Shown: piece by piece, positions 9,249 through 17,365 of the stretch
How the letters are laid out: every line of letters begins with the position of its first letter
How positions within the stretch are numbered: the first letter of the stretch is position 1
NCBI GenBank assembly: GCA_016839815.1
Contig: JAEOTM010000032.1
Coordinates: 1 to 64,000, forward strand
Direction of reading: 5' to 3'
Length of the DNA stretch: 64,000 nt
DNA from: Candidatus Hodarchaeota archaeon
Lineage (GTDB): Archaea > Asgardarchaeota > Heimdallarchaeia > Hodarchaeales > Hodarchaeaceae
The notes under the pieces: generated by a model
What the model saw: only the letters and a program-made list of their open reading frames with translations
Databases searched by the model: none
What the model was told of the DNA's origin: nothing
Position numbers and translations under genes: made by a program

Positions 9249-9374
9249 GATCAATCTCTTCTTTTTTGTTAATAGAGTGTAAGAAAATGAATTAAAATAC
9301 TCTGTTTCTTATATAAAACAAATCAAGCGAGTTTCTCCAAATTCTTACCATATGAACAATTTCCACATGTTTAT

Positions 9375-11165
9375 ATGAACAATGTTTATTGTCCGTACAA
9401 AGAGAAAAAACTTCATAATTTCGAAATGATCGCTATGACCGCTACTGACGCTGTATGGTATTCTTTAAGTAAAGAGGACCGAAAAAAGGAACTAGTACAG
9501 CGTAGATTAGATAATCAAACCTTTGAACAAATTGCCGAAGAATTACTTGGGGATCGTAAGAAAAAATCAACTATCTGGTCATGGGCTCAAAGAAATATGG
9601 ATAATAACGAAATCTATCCTACACTTAGGGCGTTATCCCCTGAAACATTTAAGAAATTTGGTGAGGTAGAACAATGGATAATGTATGACGTCCTCCAATA
9701 CCTGTTTCCGCGTCTTGACGCTATGACGGAACATCTCCTTACTGAAGTCCGAAAAACATTAGATAGACAAGAGAAATTACGTGCAGATCAAAAAATTAAG
9801 TTTGAACAGACTGCAGGCTTTTTAGATAAACTTGAACAACGAGTAATGGATTCAATCCAGCGTAATCTGCAAACTGTTCGTATTCAAGCTAGTTCAGCTC
9901 CTACTCCACCTCGCCCTATGGTTGGTGGAGCTCCACCACCGCCACCTCCACCAGGAAGTGTTTTGGTACCTTCTAGCACGGTACCTGCAGGCACCATGGC
10001 CGCATTACGCACAGACTTTGAAGAAATGAGTATGAAAGAAATCACAGCTCTTCCACCTGACTTTTTAGAAGCTTTGACTCCTGTTGATCGTGGTAGAATT
10101 CAAAATCGCGTTAAAGAACTCAAAATGATTGAAAAGATGTCACCAGAGGAGCGAGAAGAGTATTTACGTAAGAAGGAGGAAGAAAAGGTACGTTCTGAGG
10201 CTGCGGAAGGCCTCGGTTCTTCTCTTACAGCCATGCTAGATGATGATGATTCATTATTTGCACGGATGCGTCGTTCTGCTGATGAATCTGGAGTCTCTGG
10301 TACAGGAACTTTTGGTAAGTTCACCACTGAATACACCTATATTTATTGTATTGCCTGTGGTAAAACCAATCGGTCAGAAGAGGACTCCATTGATGAATGT
10401 GGTTACTGTCAAGCCGACTCTGAGCACCTAGTAGCGGATGATGATAAATCAAACTATAATTACTATGAGTGTCTAGCCCATAAAGCTCAAGAATATGTTG
10501 ATCTTGATTATACTAGGGGAAAACAAATTGTTATCCTATCGCGATGGAAATCACCTATTGGTGAAACAAGCGCGCAACACAATTGTCCTCCTGATCAGAT
10601 TCGAGAAATTACAACCGCGATAATGTCTAAAGCCGATCCCGATAAACAGTTTTCATACTATCTATCTCTATTTCGTCTATATATTCAGCTAAAGCTTCAA
10701 CCAGACTTAAAACCACTCTTTGAGCAACTCTCGACCACGATTCAAAAGCTGCCTGATAGCGCCTCAAAAGAAATCGCAATTACTGATACTTACGAATTGA
10801 TGGACCATATTCTTGCCGTTATTGCCTGGATTACAGAGCGAAATGTTATCGAAGCATTACCTAATTATGCTGAAATTCAAGCAATTATTGATAATCTTGT
10901 TCTAGATATTGATCCTCTAAGAGATGCTGAATCCCCCCAAGAATTACGTAAAGCTAGTGATATCGGCAGTGTGACTTCTAAAGCGGACCAATTACTTAAT
11001 AAATTTACAGCCATTATTCTTCAGATTGAATCGGAAATCGTGATTCCCTCTCAATGGAAATGTACTAGCTGCAACAACATTTTTAAAGTAAAAGACCGCA
11101 ATAAAACTCCTGAGAAATGTGAATCGTGTGGAAAAATCATCACTAAGCTCTTACCAGTTGATTAG
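9375..11165 (+). CDS. HTH, coiled-coil, polyproline and zinc-ribbon protein
   Basis: 596 residues, family not recognised. In order: an HTH-like segment (TFEQIAEELLGDRKKKSTIWSWAQ, about 48-72), a long helical or coiled-coil region (about 90-180), a proline tract APPPPPPPG (about 189-197), a charged helical stretch (about 235-285), a first zinc ribbon (CIACGK...CGYC, about 326-345), a helical region, and a C-terminal zinc ribbon (CTSCNN...CESCGK, about 562-588). No membrane segment. It could be a DNA- or RNA-associated adaptor. The proline tract resembles profilin/EVH1-binding sequences, which would matter in an Asgard host. The start could also be ATG 9426 or 9435, since no ribosome site decides it. 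Confidence 0.7.
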   Translation: MNNVYCPYKEKKLHNFEMIAMTATDAVWYSLSKEDRKKELVQRRLDNQTFEQIAEELLGDRKKKSTIWSWAQRNMDNNEIYPTLRALSPETFKKFGEVEQWIMYDVLQYLFPRLDAMTEHLLTEVRKTLDRQEKLRADQKIKFEQTAGFLDKLEQRVMDSIQRNLQTVRIQASSAPTPPRPMVGGAPPPPPPPGSVLVPSSTVPAGTMAALRTDFEEMSMKEITALPPDFLEALTPVDRGRIQNRVKELKMIEKMSPEEREEYLRKKEEEKVRSEAAEGLGSSLTAMLDDDDSLFARMRRSADESGVSGTGTFGKFTTEYTYIYCIACGKTNRSEEDSIDECGYCQADSEHLVADDDKSNYNYYECLAHKAQEYVDLDYTRGKQIVILSRWKSPIGETSAQHNCPPDQIREITTAIMSKADPDKQFSYYLSLFRLYIQLKLQPDLKPLFEQLSTTIQKLPDSASKEIAITDTYELMDHILAVIAWITERNVIEALPNYAEIQAIIDNLVLDIDPLRDAESPQELRKASDIGSVTSKADQLLNKFTAIILQIESEIVIPSQWKCTSCNNIFKVKDRNKTPEKCESCGKIITKLLPVD

Positions 11166-11184
11166 TGAGTATCCAAACCTTATT

Positions 11185-12486
11185 TTACGGAGTAGCTCGA
11201 TTTATCAGTCGTGGATATAAACAAGCTTCCCGAATATGATCTAAATTTAGGACTGCTTGAATAAATCTCTCTAATCCCAATCCAAAACCTGAATGGGGGA
11301 CTGTTCCATATTTTCGCTGATCTAAATACCAATAGTAAGGTGTTGGATCTAATCCTTCCTCTTTCATCCTATTGAGGAGTAAATCATAGTCATCTTCTCT
11401 CTGAGATCCACCAATTATTTCTCCTACATTTGGGAGGAGGAGATCTGCAGCGTTCATTACTTCAGGATTTGATTCATTAAGTTTCATATAGAATGGTTTC
11501 ATCCCATCGGGAAAATGAGTCAAAAAGGTTGGTTTTCCAATTGTATCTACCAACATCCGCTCTGGACCTTCAGTTAAATCTTCTCCATATTCAAGAAAAT
11601 TTCCTGATTCCCCTTTAATATTATATTCCCGAAGTAAATCAATTGCTTTTTCATATGAGACTCTTTCAAATGGTTTTTCTGGAACAGTTACTTCTTGATC
11701 AAATTTAGTAACGATAGGAGATTCTGCGGCCCTAGAATACACATGGATCATCATATCCTCCATAAATTCAAGCAGGTCTTCAAAATCAAACCAAGGCATC
11801 TCAGCTTCAATATGGGTGTATTCTGTTAAATGTCTTCTAGTTCGCGACTTCTCTGCACGAAATGACGGTAATACACAAAAAACATTCCCCAGACTGGGTA
11901 GGACTGTTTCCAGATATAATTGACTAGATTGTGTAAGATATGCCTCTTCTTCAAAATACTTAAAGCTGAAAAGAGTTGATCCTCCCTCAACTTGAGTTTG
12001 GACAATAGTACTAGGTGTAACTTCCACAAAATCACGTAAAAAGAAAAATTTCCTGAAACTCCGTGTCATAATATCACGAAAACGCATTATATTAGAGGCT
12101 TGTTCTCCTCGCAGGACCAGATGGCGTTTATTTAATAGTACTTGGGGGCCTGAATCAGGTCGTATTTCATGCTCAAGTTCAGGAGAGGCGTAATCAATTA
12201 CGGGAGAAATATTATTTATTTGAAGTTCTAATCCATTATAAGGTGCTCTCTTATCTTCTTTCACAATACCTTTTGCTGTAACAGCTGTTTCACGTGTTAG
12301 TTTGCTAGCAACAGATGTAGCTACTTGTCCACTGGCAGGTTTAATTACTGACTGAATATATCCAGTCGTATCACGAATCACAAGAAAAGTAAGCTTTCCT
12401 TGTCTTCTAACGTGATGTAACCACCCACGTATTGACACTTCTTTTCCTATTTTATCTGAAAGGGATTTAATGGAGTCAAAACTCAA
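11185..12486 (-). CDS. asnS: Asparaginyl-tRNA synthetase
   Basis: 433 residues. The N-terminal OB-fold anticodon domain (VSIRGWLHHVRRQGKLTFLVIRD, about 15-38) is followed by the class II catalytic core: motif 2 region SFRAEKSRTRRHLTEYTHIEAE (about 207-228) and motif 3 GFGLGLERFIQ (about 402-412). The TQVEGGSTLF block and the ending CLYPRLINRATP favour AsnRS over AspRS, which usually ends FPRD.RL.P. It charges tRNA-Asn with asparagine, so this organism need not rely wholly on the transamidation route. It stands alone and converges with the preceding gene. Confidence 0.9.
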   Translation of the reverse strand: MSFDSIKSLSDKIGKEVSIRGWLHHVRRQGKLTFLVIRDTTGYIQSVIKPASGQVATSVASKLTRETAVTAKGIVKEDKRAPYNGLELQINNISPVIDYASPELEHEIRPDSGPQVLLNKRHLVLRGEQASNIMRFRDIMTRSFRKFFFLRDFVEVTPSTIVQTQVEGGSTLFSFKYFEEEAYLTQSSQLYLETVLPSLGNVFCVLPSFRAEKSRTRRHLTEYTHIEAEMPWFDFEDLLEFMEDMMIHVYSRAAESPIVTKFDQEVTVPEKPFERVSYEKAIDLLREYNIKGESGNFLEYGEDLTEGPERMLVDTIGKPTFLTHFPDGMKPFYMKLNESNPEVMNAADLLLPNVGEIIGGSQREDDYDLLLNRMKEEGLDPTPYYWYLDQRKYGTVPHSGFGLGLERFIQAVLNLDHIREACLYPRLINRATP

Positions 12487-12686
12487 TGTAAGACCTTCTT
12501 ATGACATTCTAAAAGATACTTTTTGGTTGCACTGGATTTCCAATACAGACAGCTCTTTTTCTTCTTAACTTTTACCAGTTTTGAGTTTCAAGTAGGAGTA
12601 TCTTCTCGATCATAGTTCAATCTCAGAGCTTCTATAATCAAAAATCTAATAAATTTGAAAGATCATCCAAATACGAGAAACTCAAA

Positions 12687-13424
12687 ATGAGGATGATGAA
12701 AAAATACATTCTATCACTTCTGATTTGCCTAATCCTATCAGGTTCATATGTAAATGTTTCTCCAAGCCTCTTACAGAACCCAGAATTTGAATGGATGGTG
12801 AATATCGGGGATACAATGATTTATACTTATACAGCTTATTATGACCTTTTGGATTATGATGGGAATGAAGATCCAACCTCAATGACAACTCAACTAATTG
12901 ATGTCGATGGAAATTTGTTTACTGTTTGCATGCAAAAAGGATTGAAGGTTACAGTAGAAATAATTGAATTAGAAGACTTTGCTCATCTTCAATTGACATT
13001 TAATGAGATTAAAACATCTATAGATGAATTCATCTCGATTTTTGATGGGTATGTAGTGCAGAAGACAGTGAACAATAGAACATTTTGGGATTCTCTGTCA
13101 GATCAAAAAATATATAGCGTTACTGGTCTAAATCTCACTACTACTAGGTATCTCGAGGGTGATAATTTTGTGAATAAACAGCAGTTTGATTATACTCTCG
13201 AGGGTACACATAGGCTTATTATCCGAAAAAGTAATTGGAAAACGGGTTGGTTAACCCATCTTCAAAACAAATATTTCAATGAAACTCATCTCATCTATGG
13301 GCTCGAAATCTCGACTGGATCGTCTGGATTCTTCTCCAATTCGGCTTTAGACAGATTATTTCTGCCCGTCATGTTTCTTATTACCTTACTATCAATAATT
13401 ATTCTCCGAAAAAGATCTACTTAG
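12687..13424 (+). CDS. Secreted surface protein, family shared with the 48.7-50.5 kb pair
   Basis: 245 residues: signal peptide (about 1-25), an extracellular beta-rich domain, then a C-terminal hydrophobic segment ending ILRKRST. The core (EFEWMVNIGDTMIYTYTAYYDLLDYDGNEDP) aligns by eye with the two tandem paralogues at 48762 and 49736 (LEWKVSVGDVKTFTYTKTYDLYDFDEDGNP). All three share an acidic DxDG-type loop that could bind calcium and a W(K/R)TGWL block near the end. Unlike the tandem pair, it lacks the PGFE box before the terminal helix. Function unknown. In-frame ATGs at 12693 and 12696 are possible starts. Confidence 0.75.
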   Translation: MRMMKKYILSLLICLILSGSYVNVSPSLLQNPEFEWMVNIGDTMIYTYTAYYDLLDYDGNEDPTSMTTQLIDVDGNLFTVCMQKGLKVTVEIIELEDFAHLQLTFNEIKTSIDEFISIFDGYVVQKTVNNRTFWDSLSDQKIYSVTGLNLTTTRYLEGDNFVNKQQFDYTLEGTHRLIIRKSNWKTGWLTHLQNKYFNETHLIYGLEISTGSSGFFSNSALDRLFLPVMFLITLLSIIILRKRST

Positions 13425-13604
13425 AAAAAATTCTTTTTGTCAAGTTAAGGTTAAATACAAATACTTCAACCACATTACAAATTATAATGATTGAAGTAAC
13501 ACCTTTTTAAATTCTAAATAGCTAATTATTAATAACCGACTGGTAGAGGTATGAGTTGTTAAGGACTTTCATAATACACCAGTAGAGAGTTAGAGGACAA
13601 TTTT

Positions 13605-14147
13605 ATGGTGATGTATAGCTGTAAGGTCATATTATTAGGACAGGGAGGTGTAGGTAAGACCTCGGTTATCCGTCGCTTTGTAGAGCAAGCTTTCAGCCAT
13701 GATTACAAAACAACAGTTGGCAGTAACTTCCTACTTAAACGTCTTCAACTTGATGCCGAAACACGCATGACAATGCAGATCTGGGATTTAAGCGGTCAGG
13801 ACTCGTTTAGGAATATCCGAACGCAGTATTTCTTGCACTCCCACGGGGGAATCATGGTCTATGATTTGACGCGTCCTGAAACCCTGCATAAGCTTGACAA
13901 ATGGTATGCCGATTTTACTGAAAAAGCGGGTGGAGTTCCCTTAATGCTTTTTGGGAATAAAGTTGATTTAGCGGAGGAAAGAGTGGTCGACTCCGATGCT
14001 GGTGCGAAACAGGCAGAAAAATTTCATGCTACCTATTATGAAACCTCTGCTTTGGATGGTACTAATGTTCAAGAAGCTTTTACTCAACTGGCCAAACAAA
14101 TAATTGCCCACATTGACGCCAGACGAAGTAAAATTTCAAATAAATAA
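13605..14147 (+). CDS. Rab/Ras-like small GTPase
   Basis: 180 residues with a complete G-domain: P-loop GQGGVGKTS (about 12-20), switch I threonine in KTTVGS, G3 WDLSGQD (about 60-66), G4 GNKVDL and G5 ETSAL. WDxxGQ with a glutamine points to the Rab/Ras branch with canonical hydrolysis machinery. There is no C-terminal prenylation cysteine, as is usual in archaea, so membrane attachment would need a partner. It is transcribed alone, preceded by an AT-rich region. ATG at 13611 is an alternative start. Asgard genomes are known for many such GTPases. Confidence 0.93.
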   Translation: MVMYSCKVILLGQGGVGKTSVIRRFVEQAFSHDYKTTVGSNFLLKRLQLDAETRMTMQIWDLSGQDSFRNIRTQYFLHSHGGIMVYDLTRPETLHKLDKWYADFTEKAGGVPLMLFGNKVDLAEERVVDSDAGAKQAEKFHATYYETSALDGTNVQEAFTQLAKQIIAHIDARRSKISNK

Positions 14148-14351
14148 GATATATCTCTTTTTCTATGTTAAAACCATACATTTCATTGTTTATCTGACGG
14201 TATTCGAATTTTAATCTTTTGTTTTCTAAATTTATAGAGAAATTGCATAAAGAGCAGAATTTCTTCTGAAATCTACTTTTTTGAAAAATAATCTATTTAT
14301 AGGAGTATTCTGAATAATCAAGTAAGAAAAAATCGAAAGAGCCGAGAAATC

Positions 14352-14549
14352 ATGAGTAAAAAGGATGATCCTCTTTTAATATTCACTACGAAAGTTAGTC
14401 GATGTGCTAACGGCTACCATTTAAAAATTCGTAAAAAAGATGTGGAATTATTAAATTTGGCTGGTCAAATGGTTAAGATTAAGGTTTATACAGTTGGTCA
14501 AGAAGAAGAGGATGAAACTAAAGATCCTTATGAAAAGCTAGTTGATTAA
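14352..14549 (+). CDS. Small AbrB-like protein
   Basis: 65 residues. The segment YHLKIRKKDVELLNLAGQMVKIKVY has the pattern of SpoVT/AbrB swapped-hairpin proteins (short strand, basic turn, helix with L.L, strand with VKV.V), and it ends in an acidic tail. It may be a small DNA-binding or antitoxin-like regulator. The gene ends 50 bases before the KaiC-like gene on the same strand, so co-transcription is likely. The fold call is by eye and moderate only. Confidence 0.6.
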   Translation: MSKKDDPLLIFTTKVSRCANGYHLKIRKKDVELLNLAGQMVKIKVYTVGQEEEDETKDPYEKLVD

Positions 14550-14599
14550 CGAAGGCTTTTAACTACATTAGTCTAAAGACTGCACACTGAGGTATTCCA

Positions 14600-15358
14600 A
14601 TGTCAGAAGGTTCTCTAAGTATCAAACCCACTGGGATTACTGAATTTGACAAAATTCTTGGTGGGGGTATTCCTGCGGGATGGTTCATTGCATTACGAGG
14701 TGGCGCAGGAGTAGGAAAAACAACATTAGCCATTCAGTTTTTACTGGAGGGTATTCTCAAATACAACGATCCAGGACTTTTAGTTACTTTTAATGAACCA
14801 TTACCTGCCTTGAATGCGATTATGCGGAATTATGGTTGGGATTTACAAGGATTACAGGATATGGGAGAATTATCAGTCTTAGATTTTAGCTCAACAGAAA
14901 TGGGGATTATGCAACAAGCTAGTCGCTTGCGTGAAGCTTCTCTTGACTATGTTACTCAAAAGATTATTGATGAAGTACGAAGATTGGGAGTTAATCGTCT
15001 AGTAATTGATCCTTTGAACACTTTTTCCCTTCTATTCCGAGATTTGTTTGAAGTGAGGAAAGAACTTCACAGGGTAATCGGTATTTTATGGCAGGAGAAG
15101 TGTACTACACTAGCTGTTTACGAAAATACTGATGATGCAGTTACAGATATACAGAGTCCCCAGTTTTCGACTGAAGACTTTCTTTCGTATGGAGTTATAA
15201 ATCTGCAATATATGCTCGTCAATTCTTCACGTGAACGAGCAATTGAGATCCTCAAGATGAGGGGGATGAATCATTCCAAGCGTGTTCACCCTTATGAGAT
15301 AACAGGCAAAGGAATAGCCATTAAAGCTGATAAACCCATGGAATTTGGAAAAAAGTAA
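14600..15358 (+). CDS. KaiC/RadA-like ATPase, single domain
   Basis: 252 residues forming one KaiC-type RecA fold. It begins with TGITEFDKILGGGIPAGW, then Walker A GGAGVGKTT (about 34-42), a FNEP motif (about 67-70) in the usual position of the catalytic glutamate strand, and Walker B LVIDPLNT (about 133-140). Archaeal genomes carry many such single-domain KaiC paralogues, which often act as signalling or regulatory ATPases. No autophosphorylation site can be assigned. It follows the AbrB-like gene. Confidence 0.85.
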   Translation: MSEGSLSIKPTGITEFDKILGGGIPAGWFIALRGGAGVGKTTLAIQFLLEGILKYNDPGLLVTFNEPLPALNAIMRNYGWDLQGLQDMGELSVLDFSSTEMGIMQQASRLREASLDYVTQKIIDEVRRLGVNRLVIDPLNTFSLLFRDLFEVRKELHRVIGILWQEKCTTLAVYENTDDAVTDIQSPQFSTEDFLSYGVINLQYMLVNSSRERAIEILKMRGMNHSKRVHPYEITGKGIAIKADKPMEFGKK

Positions 15359-15449
15359 TCCAGCTACAAGTAATCCACCACTTCCGAAATTAAAAAATAA
15401 GCTACTTTTCCTTATTAATTTCATATTTATTCTCCAATTATGAAGTGAA

Positions 15450-16238
15450 ATGAAAAAACATCTGCATAATCTCTCTTGGCGTATAATTCCCTACTCTCGA
15501 AATAACGCATATGTCAATATGGGAGTAGACGAAGCAATTTATCAATTATTCAAGGATCATAAGGTCAATACCTTGCGTTTATACAGTTGGGAGCCAAGTA
15601 CTGTGTCGATAGGTCACCATCAATACCTACATGACGAGATAGATCTCTCTATGCTTGAAAAATATAAACTTCAGGTTGTTAGACGTATTTCTGGAGGAGG
15701 GGCTGTTTTTCATGATTCAAGGGGAGAATTAACATACTCCGTTGTAACAACTACGAATCAAGTAGCAAGTACATCTGTTGAAGCGAGTTATTACGAAATT
15801 GTAAATCTTTTATTCTCTCCACTTACTAAGATTGGCATATCCATTGACTTTAATCAAATCCATTGTCCAAGTGTTTTTAGCCAAGGTAAAAAAATTTCAG
15901 GTAACGCACAGGCGCGGTCAGGAGATTTAATTCTACAACATGGAACGATTCTGATAGATTACAACCCTGAACTAATGTATTCTGTTCTTAAAGCCCGTCC
16001 AGGAAGAACAAAGACACAAATGGTACAATCTGTATATCAAAAAGTCACTACAATACATGAACAGTTAGAAAAACCTGAGTTTACTCCTCGGACTCTTGCG
16101 GAATTTATTACGAAAGAGCTTCTAGAGAATCATGCTTCTACTTTTTCCTTAGGCCAATTATCCGCTGAGGAAAAACGTCTTTCTAAACAATTAGTAGAAG
16201 AAAGATATAAATCTAAGCAATGGTTATTTCTCAAGTAG
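15450..16238 (+). CDS. lplA: Lipoate-protein ligase A, catalytic domain
   Basis: 262 residues with the LplA/LipB fold: RRISGGGAVFHDSRGELTYSVV (about 74-95) forms the lipoate/adenylate pocket, and KKISGNAQARSGDLILQHGTIL (about 146-167) holds the catalytic lysine region. The length equals that of the Thermoplasma enzyme, which needs a separate LplB subunit for the accessory domain; no LplB is seen here. It would attach lipoate to H-protein or 2-oxoacid dehydrogenase E2, neither of which lies in this window. The last eight bases overlap the convergent GTPase gene. Confidence 0.87.
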   Translation: MKKHLHNLSWRIIPYSRNNAYVNMGVDEAIYQLFKDHKVNTLRLYSWEPSTVSIGHHQYLHDEIDLSMLEKYKLQVVRRISGGGAVFHDSRGELTYSVVTTTNQVASTSVEASYYEIVNLLFSPLTKIGISIDFNQIHCPSVFSQGKKISGNAQARSGDLILQHGTILIDYNPELMYSVLKARPGRTKTQMVQSVYQKVTTIHEQLEKPEFTPRTLAEFITKELLENHASTFSLGQLSAEEKRLSKQLVEERYKSKQWLFLK

Positions 16239-17211
16239 ATATCACTACGTTCTCCTTAAACTCTTGTTGAAGATAATTCACAAGAAAATTTTCGGGAAAC
16301 AGGTATTTACCATTTATTTGGTATTTAGTCAACTGATGGGGAAATGTTTCCTCAAGATGTGTCACTACTGACTCAGCCACCATTCTAGCCAGAGAAAGGT
16401 CAGATTTCTTATCTGTAATTATTGCACATAGAAGTTTTTCCCGTTTAACCATCACTATAGAATAGTTTTCTGTGATCAGTGAATCTAAACCTCCAGTAGA
16501 CCCCATCATTCCACTTGCAAATTCATTAATGGCGTTTAAAAACCCAGGTACGATATCATTGTCCATAGCTGATTCAGGTTGATTCATAAATAAATGAGAG
16601 ACTATTGGTACTCCTGTACGAAGAAAAAGATAGATTCCTTCAACTTTGATATATTTTTTTGCTATTGAGAGTGCTATTTTTTGAGAAAACCAATTTAAAG
16701 CCCGATCAATATTCATTCCTGTCTTAACAGAAATTTCAAATATCTGGAAGGATCGAGTTGGGCTTTGATGGGGTAATCTCCGTAATTTGACTTTATCAAT
16801 CAACTTAGGTAATTCAATATGTGTCAAATCAGCTTTATTTGCTAGAATCATGAGTGGTGCCTCTGGATTCCATTTTAAGCATTTCCACAGCCATTCCACT
16901 GCAGTATCCAATTTTTCAAGATCATTCGCATCGATCATAAACACGATTCCTTGTGATAGTTTAACGTACTCTTTCCAAAACATTTCTCGGAATCGTTCGT
17001 GTCCCCCCAAATCAAATAGCTGGAAAAGATTGCCTTGAATTTCCAAGATTTCTGTATCTAGTCCTGATGTCGGTACTGTTTTTCCAAATTCTCCGGTTTG
17101 GAGGCGTAATACAAATGAAGTCTTCCCTGCAAACTCTAGCCCGACAATAACTATTGGTATACGTTTTCTTGGAAATCCTTGCATGAATGCCTCAACTCTG
17201 ACATTGCGCAA
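16231..17211 (-). CDS. Arf/Sar-like GTPase fused to a longin-like domain
   Basis: 326 residues. The G-domain spans about 15-190: P-loop GLEFAGKTS, switch I TVPTSGLDTEIL (compare Arf TIPTIGFNVE), switch II FDLGGHERFR (Sar/Arf style), G4 NKADL, and G5 SVKTG. The remaining ~130 residues (from VEGIYLFLRTGVPIVSHLF) form an alpha/beta domain. Its pattern (G.P...F, FL.AI.EF.S.MM, strand, HLEE.F) matches the C-terminus of the MFS protein at 42-43.7 kb and the N-terminus of the protein at 47.9 kb. I call it longin/roadblock-like. It is probably a membrane-associated switch with a built-in regulator. Confidence 0.85.
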   Translation of the reverse strand: MRNVRVEAFMQGFPRKRIPIVIVGLEFAGKTSFVLRLQTGEFGKTVPTSGLDTEILEIQGNLFQLFDLGGHERFREMFWKEYVKLSQGIVFMIDANDLEKLDTAVEWLWKCLKWNPEAPLMILANKADLTHIELPKLIDKVKLRRLPHQSPTRSFQIFEISVKTGMNIDRALNWFSQKIALSIAKKYIKVEGIYLFLRTGVPIVSHLFMNQPESAMDNDIVPGFLNAINEFASGMMGSTGGLDSLITENYSIVMVKREKLLCAIITDKKSDLSLARMVAESVVTHLEETFPHQLTKYQINGKYLFPENFLVNYLQQEFKENVVIST

Positions 17212-17365
17212 TTGTTTTCTCCCTATATAGGAGCGTCCTCAGTACGACTCACCACCAATTGTATATAATCATATGTAAATACGCGTTTCGTACGGACTGA
17301 GTTCCCTCTTTTTCTATGCAGAATGTAAAATACCTTCATTTTGACTTGCTGGGAGGCAATCTTAT

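Noticed and set aside
9068-9295. 75-codon ORF rich in Asn and Tyr
   Set aside because: It is the frame-shifted shadow of the Thr-codon repeats that encode the stalk of the serine hydrolase.
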